From the NCBI GenBank assembly GCA_017451045.1, contig JAFSSK010000079.1, positions 1 to 36,493 on the forward strand: a stretch of DNA of 36,493 bases, written 5' to 3'. The notes beneath the pieces were generated by a model. The model was not told the DNA's origin and did not search any database. It saw only the letters and a program-made list of their open reading frames with translations. A program made the translations under genes and the position numbers. This stretch comes from Clostridia bacterium. Its GTDB lineage: Bacteria > Bacillota > Clostridia > Oscillospirales > CAG-272. Position 1 is the first letter of the stretch; each line of letters starts with the position of its first letter. Shown in pieces: positions 26,175-34,245 of this stretch.

Positions 26175-28310
26175 TTACAATCGGTACTGAATCTCTTGCA
26201 CAATGTTGGTGATCAGACTGACCAGTTTGATCAGAAGCGTTGTGAAGAGCGTTGCGACAAACATGATGAACGCCATTCCGATGATCGTTCCCAGGATTGT
26301 GATCAGGTTCTTGCCGCCCAGGTAGTCGTGCGTGACCTGCAGTCCGAAGACCAGCAGCAGCCCCGCCCAGACATAGGACACGACATTCAGGAACGTGACG
26401 ATACCGGCTTCGCTTTCCGTCAGGAAGTTGGAAAGTATCGTGGAAGGAATGAGTATCAGTACGATCGGAAGCAGCGCGTAGCAGGAAGCGATGAAAATGT
26501 CTTTCAGGCTTCCTTCGCCGTCAAACAGCGTCGTCAGACACCAGTTGGCGAGCATGAACAGTCCCAGCGGCAGCACGACCGAAATGATGACAACCCAGAT
26601 CGGTGAGTGATTTCTGTAAGGATTGAACACGTATCCGCTGCCGACGTTCTGGTAGAAGAAGGCCAGGATCGTAAGTCCTAAGAACGTCAGGGCGGCGCGC
26701 ATGGAACCGCGTTTCTCATGTTTCAGGTCCCAGAAACCGTCGAACGGATGCATGATCACATGGAATCCGTAGTACAGTTCCTCGACATATTTTGTCTTCC
26801 TTCCTGCAACGGCCACGGCCGCGTTCACTTTGCCGACATGCTTGAGCGCCTTGGCGATCAGAACGATCACGATGATAAGGACCAGCAGGGTCAGCGGCAG
26901 CCAGGAGGCCATCCAGTCTTTACGGACCTCTTTGTAGGAATTGGACCAGTTCTTTGTTTCATAGGCGATCTCGAAGTATTGCATTGCCTGCTTGTAATCG
27001 CCTGCTCTGTAGTAAGCCTGACCGATACCGACGTAAGCCGCGTCAAAGTTGGAGTTGTGCTGAAGCACGCGCTTCCAGCATTCGATCGCGTAGTCGTAGT
27101 TCAGGTTGTTCTGCGCGGCGATGGCTTCCAGAAGAAGGTCGCCGTACTCGGTGCGCTCATAGACCATGACCGAAAGGTTCGATGAATCCAGCACCAGCAT
27201 CCTCGTGTCCTGGTAGGTAATGGCGCGGATCGTCGTGATGGATCCCAGCATGGACGTGTTGTCGCCGAAGGCGAACAGCAGGTTGCCGTCATAGTCATAT
27301 GTGTAGATCTTGCTTCGCTTGCTGTCGATGATGGACCATGTCTGCTCGGGACCGCAGGCCACGTCAACGATGGTTGACGGACCGAAGATCTCCTCGCTCG
27401 AAACGGTCGTATACTGGATCTCGCCTGCCGGCGGCCAGAAGCCGTTTCTTCTCATGATCTCGTCGCCCTTGGAGTTGAGCAGCTTGACGGGAAGATTCTT
27501 GCCGTCGGTCTGACCGGCCGTGATAGCGTCGGCAAGATCCTGCTCCTTGATGGACGATGTCGTCACATACAGGTTACCGTCCTGGTCAAGGGCGATATTG
27601 TTGAATTCGGTCGAGACGAAGGATTTCGTCAGCGCGCGCTGCTCTTCCGTCTGGAACCGTCTCCAGATGATCTGCCAGAAGGTGATAGAGACCGCCTGCG
27701 CGCCGATGAAGTTCTGGAAGTTTCCGTCTTCATCCAGCACGATGATACCCTGATAGGTGGAAGATGAAACCACATACAGACGGTTGTACTGGTCGACTGC
27801 CATCGCCACTGGTTTGTAGATGGCGTTGTTGTCGAACAGCGAACTCTCGGGAGCCTCCAGGATCCGCAGGTAGTTGCCTTCCCTGTCGAAGATCACGATA
27901 CGGCTGGAACCTGTATCGCAGACCCAGATCCTGTCCGAGCTGATGAAAACGCCCTGCGGCGCATTCAGGCTGTCCGGAACGCCCTGGTCGTTGATGAACT
28001 CCCCGATCGTCATCTTCAGTTTGAAATATCTGTCGAGGACCACGATCCTGTTGTTTCCGGTGTCCGCAATATATACGTTGTTCGCGTCGTCCGTGATCAG
28101 GTCGTTCGGCGTTTTCAGCGGTACTTCGAGGCCCATATAGGCTGAATCGACGCTCTGCTTGGCGGCATAGGCGTCAGGAGACCACTGGACTTCTCCGTCG
28201 ATCGAATACGTGTAGGTCTGATAGGCGGATGCGGCGCCGACTGTCAGCGGCACTACCATCAGGATCAGCAGTACGATGGCCAGGACGGAGATTAGTTTCT
28301 TTGCTCTCAT
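26175..28310 (-). CDS. NHL-propeller / TPR / YIP1 multi-domain membrane protein
   Basis: This 711-aa protein combines three modules. After a signal peptide (LISVLAIVLLILMVVPLTVG) comes an NHL-type beta-propeller (about 65-385) with repeats such as PNDLITDDANNVYIADTGNNRIVVLDR and PQGVFISSDRIWVCDTGSSRIVIFDR. One to two TPR units follow (about 390-453, NYDYAIECWKRVLQ and DYKQAMQYFEIAYE). A membrane helix (about 468-488) leads to a five-helix YIP1 domain beginning HPFDGFWDLKHEKRGS (about 520-700). The propeller and TPR should face outside. The ATG at 28308-28310 has GGAGG at 7-nt spacing, overlapping the preceding stop codon. Its place between ABC permeases and the DUF5696 gene suggests a scaffold, sensor or assembly role; the true function is unknown. 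Confidence 0.85.
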   Translation of the reverse strand: MRAKKLISVLAIVLLILMVVPLTVGAASAYQTYTYSIDGEVQWSPDAYAAKQSVDSAYMGLEVPLKTPNDLITDDANNVYIADTGNNRIVVLDRYFKLKMTIGEFINDQGVPDSLNAPQGVFISSDRIWVCDTGSSRIVIFDREGNYLRILEAPESSLFDNNAIYKPVAMAVDQYNRLYVVSSSTYQGIIVLDEDGNFQNFIGAQAVSITFWQIIWRRFQTEEQRALTKSFVSTEFNNIALDQDGNLYVTTSSIKEQDLADAITAGQTDGKNLPVKLLNSKGDEIMRRNGFWPPAGEIQYTTVSSEEIFGPSTIVDVACGPEQTWSIIDSKRSKIYTYDYDGNLLFAFGDNTSMLGSITTIRAITYQDTRMLVLDSSNLSVMVYERTEYGDLLLEAIAAQNNLNYDYAIECWKRVLQHNSNFDAAYVGIGQAYYRAGDYKQAMQYFEIAYETKNWSNSYKEVRKDWMASWLPLTLLVLIIVIVLIAKALKHVGKVNAAVAVAGRKTKYVEELYYGFHVIMHPFDGFWDLKHEKRGSMRAALTFLGLTILAFFYQNVGSGYVFNPYRNHSPIWVVIISVVLPLGLFMLANWCLTTLFDGEGSLKDIFIASCYALLPIVLILIPSTILSNFLTESEAGIVTFLNVVSYVWAGLLLVFGLQVTHDYLGGKNLITILGTIIGMAFIMFVATLFTTLLIKLVSLITNIVQEIQYRL

Positions 28311-28322
28311 TTCTTCTCCTCC

Positions 28323-29195
28323 TTAATCCTTCATACCGCTGGAGCCCATCGTCTCGATGATGTTGGACTGCGATATGACGAAGACCGCGATCGGGACCGC
28401 CATCATGATAACGAGCGATGCAGCCCCCGCGCCGGCACGTTTGATACCGCCCGCGAGTATCTGGGAGATCGCGTAGTTGAATGACTTGTACTGCTCCGAA
28501 TAGATATAAACGGAAGATCCGGCATTCCAGAGGCCCTGGAAACTGTAAATGATCAGGGTCAGCCAGGCCGGTTTGACCATCGGCATGGCGATCGTCCAGA
28601 AGATCCGCAACTCGCTTGCGCCGTCCAGCCGCGCGCTTTCCAGAACGGAGTCGTTCACGTTCGGGGCCATGAAGTTCTTCATCAGGGAAATACCCAGCGT
28701 GGAACCCCATGCGGGAATGATCAGCGCCCAATAGGTATCCAGCCAGTGGAACCAGGACATGATCAGGAAGCTCGTGATCGATGTAACGGTCGCGTTGAAC
28801 ATCAGCGACGTCCTGATGGACAGGAAGATGCCGATGCTGCCCGGGAATCTGATCTTGGCCAGCGCATAGGCTGCGAGAGAGGCCAGGAACAAATGTCCGA
28901 ACGTTCCGCCCACGGAAATGAAGATCGTGTTGAAAATATACCGGGAGAACGGAACCCAGGAGGTCTGCATCAATGTGAACAGATCTTTGTAATTCTTAAG
29001 TGTAGGACTCATTACCCAGAACTTCGGGGGGTACATCCACAACTCATCCAGCGGTTTCAGTGACTGGATAATCACGTAAAACATCGGGACGAACATGAAA
29101 GCGCCGAGTAAGCTCAGGATAACGGTAATGCCTGCATCACCGCCCGCGGAACGGGCCAGGACAACTCTGTGTCCTCTTGTTCTTAACCTAGCCAT
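28323..29195 (-). CDS. Carbohydrate ABC transporter permease, MalG type (first pair)
   Basis: This 290-aa membrane permease has about six hydrophobic segments (first: ITVILSLLGAFMFVPMFYVII). The EAA loop NDSVLESARLDGASELRIFWTIAMPM lies at about 180-205, the site that couples to the nucleotide-binding subunit. The start ATG at 29193-29195 lies only 3 bp after the stop of the partner permease. The only ribosome-site-like sequence is GCGGTGA over that stop, so translation is probably coupled. The N-terminus is short and basic (MARLRTRGHRVVLARSAGG). It pairs with the product of 29199-30152. The C-terminus carries the usual last helix and SNIIETMGSSGMKD. No ATPase gene is in the operon. Confidence 0.93.
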   Translation of the reverse strand: MARLRTRGHRVVLARSAGGDAGITVILSLLGAFMFVPMFYVIIQSLKPLDELWMYPPKFWVMSPTLKNYKDLFTLMQTSWVPFSRYIFNTIFISVGGTFGHLFLASLAAYALAKIRFPGSIGIFLSIRTSLMFNATVTSITSFLIMSWFHWLDTYWALIIPAWGSTLGISLMKNFMAPNVNDSVLESARLDGASELRIFWTIAMPMVKPAWLTLIIYSFQGLWNAGSSVYIYSEQYKSFNYAISQILAGGIKRAGAGAASLVIMMAVPIAVFVISQSNIIETMGSSGMKD

Positions 29196-29198
29196 AAC

Positions 29199-30152
29199 TC
29201 ACCGCCCCATTCTTGAGATTATTCTGGTGACCAGCAGGTTCGCGCCGATCATGATCAGGAACAGTATCACCGCGATGGTCGACGCGTAACCCATCTCATA
29301 CCTTCTGGAGCCGTAGTCCTCCAGATGATGCATGATGGTGTGCGCGCAGTAGTCCACCGAGGGGAACCCGCACAAAGCCGTAACGATCGCACCGAAGCCG
29401 AACGAACCCGTGATGGACATGATCGCGCCGAACATCAGCTGCGGCTTCATACTGGGCAAGGTGATGTACCAAAGCTCCTGCCACCTGTTCCGGATGCCGT
29501 CAACGGCTCCGGCCTCGTAGTAGGACCGGTCGATTCCCTGCAGACCGGCGATGAATGACAGGAACGCTGTACCCAGCGAGGTCCACAGTGAAACGATGAT
29601 GACCAGCGGCATGACCGTGATGGAGTTCTTGAACCAGGCGATAGGCGTCGTGATCACGCCCATTTCCAGGAGCAGGGCGTTCGCCCAGCCGTACGCGTCT
29701 GCCGAGAACAGTGTCTGCCAGATCAGGTAGACCTGGCCGGAGATCGACGGCGCGTAGAAAATCAGCGTCACGACGGCACGGATCTTCGGGGGGATCTCGT
29801 TGATGAACCACGCCACGAACAGAGACATCAGGTAGGACGTCGGTCCCACGATACCTGCGAAGATGAGCGTGTTCTTGCAGCAGATCAGGAAGATATCATC
29901 ATCGAAGAACAATGAGATATAGTTGCTGATGCCGATGAAGTTCGGCCATTCCATCATGTTGAAGTCCGTGAAGCTGAACACGACGGAAAGCGCTACGGGG
30001 AAGAATGTGAACAGTGTAAAGATCAGCATGTACGGCAGGATCATCAGGTATGCGACCCAGTTCCGCTTCATTTCTTTCAGAGTCCACTGCAGCCTCGTCA
30101 TATCCTTGCGGGATACGGCTACCGGTTTTGATTCAGAAGATGCATTTCCCAA
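29199..30152 (-). CDS. Sugar ABC transporter permease, MalF/UgpA type (first pair)
   Basis: This 317-aa membrane permease is typical of the CUT1 class. The first helix WVAYLMILPYMLIFTLFTFFPV is followed by a substrate-side loop with FTDFNMMEWPNFIGISNYI. The EAA loop DRSYYEAGAVDGIRNRWQELWYITLPSM lies at about 207-235. The start is TTG (30150-30152), with AAAGGAG just downstream of the solute-binding gene stop and 11-nt spacing. The nearest ATG is out of frame, and a later in-frame ATG (residue 18) has a poor site. It lies 20 bp after the solute-binding protein gene, the usual order for binding protein followed by permeases. Confidence 0.92.
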   Translation of the reverse strand: MGNASSESKPVAVSRKDMTRLQWTLKEMKRNWVAYLMILPYMLIFTLFTFFPVALSVVFSFTDFNMMEWPNFIGISNYISLFFDDDIFLICCKNTLIFAGIVGPTSYLMSLFVAWFINEIPPKIRAVVTLIFYAPSISGQVYLIWQTLFSADAYGWANALLLEMGVITTPIAWFKNSITVMPLVIIVSLWTSLGTAFLSFIAGLQGIDRSYYEAGAVDGIRNRWQELWYITLPSMKPQLMFGAIMSITGSFGFGAIVTALCGFPSVDYCAHTIMHHLEDYGSRRYEMGYASTIAVILFLIMIGANLLVTRIISRMGR

Positions 30153-30172
30153 AACTCAGTTCACTCCTTTCC

Positions 30173-33100
30173 TCAACTGTTTGCCTGCGCATATTGCAGA
30201 TACGCATTGTATGTGTCGCTAAGACACTTGGAGATGAAATACAGCAGCTGGTATTCCGTCAGGGACGAAATGCTGTAACCGCCGAACCTTGCCTCGGCAG
30301 ACTGCTGAGACACATACACGAAGTAGTCGTCCTCGGGGACGCTGCTGAGCAGCTTCATGATGGATTCAGAAGTCTGCTGCAGGAGCGTGACGTTCTTGTT
30401 CGCCAGCGCGTATTTCGCTTCTTCGATGTACTTGTCGTATTTGCCCGGAGCTTTCTGTGCGAGAGCCAGGTAAGCCTCGACGGCCTGAGACGTACGCTTG
30501 GCCGCCAGCGTCTGTCCGACTTCGAGCGTCTCCAGCTCGAACTCTTTCCGCTTACGGGAAATTTCCTTGTTAATTGTATTAATGTAACTCAAAAGTTCCG
30601 TGACCGGGTTCGCGTCCTTGCCGTAAGCCGCCAGGAATGCGAATTCGGTATACCGGTAGAGGATGTAGTAGCCGGGGTAGTTCGGGATGGCCGCCAGGTT
30701 GTTGAACTGCAGCATGATCTGCTCGTATTCGGCCGGCGTCCACGGCATCAGGGCCAGCGCGTCCTTGTTGGCTGTCGCCTGCTTTGCGGAGTCACCGATG
30801 ATGGCGACCATTTCCGTTGCGTACTCAGCCTGCGTTTCGGCGCTTGTGTACCAGCTGATGAATTTCCAGGACGATTCGATGTCGTCGCATCCCGTGATCA
30901 GGACGTCGGCGCCGACGGTCGAAATCACGCGGTTGTTGATGTTGCCGTTTTCATCCTTCGTTCCGGGGATCGGCAGGAACGTCCACAAGCCGTCGATTTC
31001 AGTCGCGAAAACCTTCAATTTATTATAAAGGCCTACGTAGTCGTTCAGCACGATCGGCATTTCACCGGTCCTGAAACGGTTCGACGCTTCGAACGAATAC
31101 GGGAAGGAATGCATGGTATACAGCTCTGTCAGCTGGTTGAATGCCTCAAGTCCCTTGGAGGAGTCAAGATTGATCCTCATGCCGCCGTCAGCGAACAGGT
31201 CGCCGTCGTTCTGGTACAGGAACGTGCAGTACTGGACCTGATACAGTTCGCTGCCGTAATCAAGCGGCACGCCGACTTCCATGTTGTTCGCCTCGAGGAT
31301 CGGCAGGGCTGCGTAAATATCGTCCCAGGTCTTCGGGATGTCGATCCCGAGCTTTGCCAGGACGTCCACGCGGACGAACATCATTTCGAACGTCTGCGTC
31401 TCGGGGAGTCCGTAATAGTGCATGACGTTGTACTTGTCCTCGATGCCGAGCACCAGCATGGCAGCGTCTGTAAAGCTTGTCGTGACCTGTGCGAATCCTT
31501 CCTGATTCTCGATCGGGATCAGCGCGCCACGGATGGCGTAGTTGATAACGTCCGTCGCGGAAAGTCCTAAGTAAACATCAGGTCCGGATCCGGACAGGAT
31601 GGACGGGAGCAGCGTACCTCCGGCGACCAGTTTCAGGTCGACAGCGATACCCGTGTTCGCCGTGAATCTGTTGGTGCACATGTTTCTAACGACCTGCGCC
31701 TGGTCACGACCGAGTGCGAGCCACGCTTCAATGGAAGCGCTTCCCTCTTTGTCGGATTCGGCCATGGCGCCGAGCGAGTTGTAATCGCGGAAGAAGCTTG
31801 CGAAGAAGCTCTTCATCTCATGCCAGAAGGCGACGAAGAAATTGGCGGACGCCTTCGGGAGCGGCTGTCCCGCGCCCTGGATCTGTATGTAGTCGAAATC
31901 AAGAGGCTGGTTTTTAACTTCGGTCAGGAAGGTGCCGAGCGTACCGATGTACGCTTTGAGGTTGGAAAGGTTGACGGCGATGTTGTCCTCGTCCGTGCCC
32001 ATCTTGTTCAGCAGCATCGAGATCTGGTCGAGGACCGCGGTCACGGTACTTGCCTGCCCTGCGACTTCCTTGAAGTAGGTGTTCATTTCGTTCAGCCTTC
32101 TCGCCTGGACGATCAGGTCCTTACAGGTCTGCGGCATGACGCGGTAGAAACCGTAGTCGCGGTACTGGTCGGGCGTCGTGCCTGTCAGCTTCAGGATGTT
32201 CAGGTAGTCGTCATTGATGTGATTCAGGATGTCCGTCGCTTCCTGCAGCAGCTCGCCCATGGAGCCGAGCGTCACTTCGAACTTGATCGTATACTTGACG
32301 CCCGCTTTGAAATAGAACTGATAATTGATATCATTGCCGTTTTCATCCTTGAGGCCGCCGTTCATGACGGTCGTCTTCCACTGCTCGGTATAGCCGAAGC
32401 GGATGGCGGTCGCCTCCTCGAACGGGATCCCGTCGTAGTAGCCGTCCTCGCCGGGAGCGAGGCCTTCACTGTAGATGTACAGGTTGCGGCATACGAACAT
32501 ACCGTCCAGAAGATCCTGCTTGAATCTTGCGACGATATCGTAAAGTCCCGCGGATGAGACGCTGAAGGAGTAGGAGATCGCTTTTCCGGGGGTCTCCCAT
32601 TTTTCGCCGCCGATCTGGTTGAGAACCGTACGGGTGACGTCAGACGGGGACATGGCTGCGTCGGATCTGTTTTCGATGGGGTATACCGTATTGGAAGAGA
32701 GCGAGGAAACATATTCGCCCTCGATCTTGACCAGGTCGGTCCCGGGCTGGGCAGAAGCGTATTTTGAGATATACTCCTGATATGTCAGCCGGTCGGTCGG
32801 TTTAGCCAATGTTATGGAGGAGATAGCCATCGGCTCGTTGATACCGGTCAGGGTTATCGTGTTTTCTCCCTTTTCGAAAACGAACTCGAACGGATCCGCA
32901 TAGATTCCGTCGATGTCGCGGATCGCGTAATCGCTCCAGACCGGGACCTGAACGGCCGACGGACGGAGTTCGTTATTGCTGATGTCGGTGGTCATGAACC
33001 GCAGTTTGAGTTCTTCGTTCAGATAGGAGCTGATCTCACCGGTCCAGAACTCCGGATAGGAATACTCGATGTAGGTCCCCTTCTCGTCCGAACCTTTCTG

Positions 33101-33685
33101 CGCCTCGATGCCGAGCTCACCGGCTTTCTGCAGGTAAGCGGCCGTCTCCGACTCCGCAACGTAGAGCTTGGCTTTCGCGTAGTCCAGCTCATAATTCTTC
33201 GGGAAAGTCACTTCAGACACCTCGGAGAAAGGCGTCTTTCCGTTGATCTTGATCTCACGTTCGATAGCCGCCGCTTTTGCAGCGACGGAATTATAGCGGA
33301 TGATCAGCGTATACCTGGCTCTTTCCGGCACGTTCACCTTGATCGTGATCTTGCCTGAACTCGGGGTATACACTGCCTGCTCGCCGTCGATCGTTACGAT
33401 CTCGTAGGCTGCATTAGAGCTGTCTGCATCAGCAACAAGCGCATCGACAGCGTTGACCGTGATATCGGCTGCTGCACGGCTGACCGACGCGTGCAACTGC
33501 AGATACTCCTTGTATGAGATCGCGCTGAGCTTGTCGACAAAATCTGCTATCGTCTTGGTCGAGACGGACGAGTTTGTCCCTGTGGTTTCTCCGCCTTCGG
33601 CGCTGACAGAAATCACAAAGCAGCCCGCCACCATAACCAGCGACAGCAGCAATGCAGGAATTCTTTTCAGTAAAGTTTTCCTCAT
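30173..33685 (-). CDS. Giant extracellular solute-binding protein with N-terminal carbohydrate-binding-like modules
   Basis: This 1170-aa surface protein leads the operon. Its signal region LLLSLVMVAGCFVISVSAEGG has a possible lipobox (VAGC, Cys22) and a possible type I cleavage site after VSA, so lipid anchoring is uncertain. Residues from about 75 to 450 look like two beta-sandwich modules (ITIKVNVPERARYTLIIRYNS; AISYSFSVSSAGLYDIVARFK). A helical part (about 500-610) and the linker FWHEMKSFFASFFRDYNSLG follow. A type-1 sugar-binding-protein domain (about 645-1040) contains LSGSGPDVYLGLSATDVINY, PKTWDDIYAALPIL and SSWKFISWYTSAETQ. Ordinary binding proteins have 420-550 aa. A charged helical tail closes it. 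The ATG at 33683-33685 has GGAGG 5 nt away. The ligand is unknown. Confidence 0.88.
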   Translation of the reverse strand: MRKTLLKRIPALLLSLVMVAGCFVISVSAEGGETTGTNSSVSTKTIADFVDKLSAISYKEYLQLHASVSRAAADITVNAVDALVADADSSNAAYEIVTIDGEQAVYTPSSGKITIKVNVPERARYTLIIRYNSVAAKAAAIEREIKINGKTPFSEVSEVTFPKNYELDYAKAKLYVAESETAAYLQKAGELGIEAQKGSDEKGTYIEYSYPEFWTGEISSYLNEELKLRFMTTDISNNELRPSAVQVPVWSDYAIRDIDGIYADPFEFVFEKGENTITLTGINEPMAISSITLAKPTDRLTYQEYISKYASAQPGTDLVKIEGEYVSSLSSNTVYPIENRSDAAMSPSDVTRTVLNQIGGEKWETPGKAISYSFSVSSAGLYDIVARFKQDLLDGMFVCRNLYIYSEGLAPGEDGYYDGIPFEEATAIRFGYTEQWKTTVMNGGLKDENGNDINYQFYFKAGVKYTIKFEVTLGSMGELLQEATDILNHINDDYLNILKLTGTTPDQYRDYGFYRVMPQTCKDLIVQARRLNEMNTYFKEVAGQASTVTAVLDQISMLLNKMGTDEDNIAVNLSNLKAYIGTLGTFLTEVKNQPLDFDYIQIQGAGQPLPKASANFFVAFWHEMKSFFASFFRDYNSLGAMAESDKEGSASIEAWLALGRDQAQVVRNMCTNRFTANTGIAVDLKLVAGGTLLPSILSGSGPDVYLGLSATDVINYAIRGALIPIENQEGFAQVTTSFTDAAMLVLGIEDKYNVMHYYGLPETQTFEMMFVRVDVLAKLGIDIPKTWDDIYAALPILEANNMEVGVPLDYGSELYQVQYCTFLYQNDGDLFADGGMRINLDSSKGLEAFNQLTELYTMHSFPYSFEASNRFRTGEMPIVLNDYVGLYNKLKVFATEIDGLWTFLPIPGTKDENGNINNRVISTVGADVLITGCDDIESSWKFISWYTSAETQAEYATEMVAIIGDSAKQATANKDALALMPWTPAEYEQIMLQFNNLAAIPNYPGYYILYRYTEFAFLAAYGKDANPVTELLSYINTINKEISRKRKEFELETLEVGQTLAAKRTSQAVEAYLALAQKAPGKYDKYIEEAKYALANKNVTLLQQTSESIMKLLSSVPEDDYFVYVSQQSAEARFGGYSISSLTEYQLLYFISKCLSDTYNAYLQYAQANS

Positions 33686-33719
33686 GGTCTCCTCCTGATG
33701 TTTCGTCCACCTTATACAC

Positions 33720-33743
33720 ACGCGTGAACGTGCGCTCACGCGT
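33720..33743. promoter_or_regulatory. 24-bp inverted repeat in the ABC-operon leader, candidate operator
   Basis: The arms ACGCGTGA (33720-33727) and TCACGCGT (33736-33743) are perfect, with an 8-bp centre. It lies about +40 to +63 from the predicted transcription start, between promoter and ribosome site. The GTGA...TCAC core with GC-rich centre resembles LacI-type operators, but it could equally act as an RNA hairpin. No regulator gene is in the window. Confidence 0.55.
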
Positions 33744-33789
33744 TAAAAACTATTTTCATATTATAATAAGTGGCTACAATACATCATGC

Positions 33790-33818
33790 ATTTTACCACA
33801 GTTAAAATATGATGTCAA
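33790..33818 (-). promoter_or_regulatory. Promoter of the seven-gene ABC operon
   Basis: On the minus strand there is a perfect TTGACA (33813-33818), a 17-bp spacer and TAAAAT (33790-33795). The predicted start is near 33783, giving a leader of about 98 nt. No terminator interrupts the seven genes down to 20423; gaps are 3-21 bp. Confidence 0.88.
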
Positions 33819-33867
33819 GTTCTTAGAAACGCGCCTTGCGCCGGGCAGATTTCCCGTTTTACGAACA

Positions 33868-33881
33868 CAGTCATATGACTG
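33868..33881. repeat. Perfect 14-bp palindrome upstream of the ABC-operon promoter
   Basis: CAGTCATATGACTG is perfectly self-complementary and centred about 90 bp upstream of the predicted start of the ABC operon. This would be a suitable place for a dimeric activator, but no family can be assigned. Confidence 0.4.
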
Positions 33882-34180
33882 CTTCTTGCGTTCTTTTGGC
33901 ACTTTTCCAGACGCACCTGTCACCGCTTCCGTCCTATCGGCAAGATATCCCCCGGAATCTGTACTTTTTCGACCGCTATCCGGCAGTTTTCGCCTCTTTT
34001 CCCGTGTCAACCTGCTGCATGGCGCGGTATGTTCATGCGCGGGCGGGATCATTCTGTTCCCATAAACCGGATCCGGCCGTGCAGGCTGTCTCGTTATTTT
34101 GCACAAAAACGGGCGCTCGTTTTCTACCGATCCGTCAAAATTATTATTTTGAAGAAAGAGGCGGATTTTTTGCTTGCCTA
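33882..34180. other. Intergenic region without a supported gene
   Basis: This stretch lies between the divergent ABC operon and the methyltransferase gene. Open frames on both strands are short, lack ribosome sites and encode unrecognisable proteins. The plus strand is pyrimidine-rich. The only structured element seen is the inverted repeat AAAACG/CGTTTT (34106-34123, 6-bp spacer), which could be a regulator site. Confidence 0.6.
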
Positions 34181-34209
34181 TTGCTTTTGCAGCCCCGTTT
34201 TGCTATCAT
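34181..34209 (+). promoter_or_regulatory. Putative promoter of the methyltransferase gene
   Basis: A weak -35 TTGCTT (34181-34186), a 17-bp spacer and TATCAT (34204-34209) place the start near 34216, 30 nt before the ATG. The -35 matches consensus at only three positions. Confidence 0.55.
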
Positions 34210-34245
34210 ATCCTCAACGACATTATTGCACGGAAGGACAGGGAT

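Noticed and set aside
24372-31570. Plus-strand open frames of about 470 and 506 codons opposite the DUF5696 and binding-protein genes
   Set aside because: There are no ribosome sites and no family resemblance, and they lie within clearly coding minus-strand genes.
33774-34106. 110-codon minus-strand open frame upstream of the ABC operon
   Set aside because: It overlaps the operon promoter, lacks a good ribosome site and has an odd Arg/Pro-rich, domain-free product.
34174-34245. 24-codon extension of the methyltransferase from TTG
   Set aside because: It overlaps the predicted -35/-10 boxes; the ATG at 34246 has a ribosome site and starts the PUA domain.
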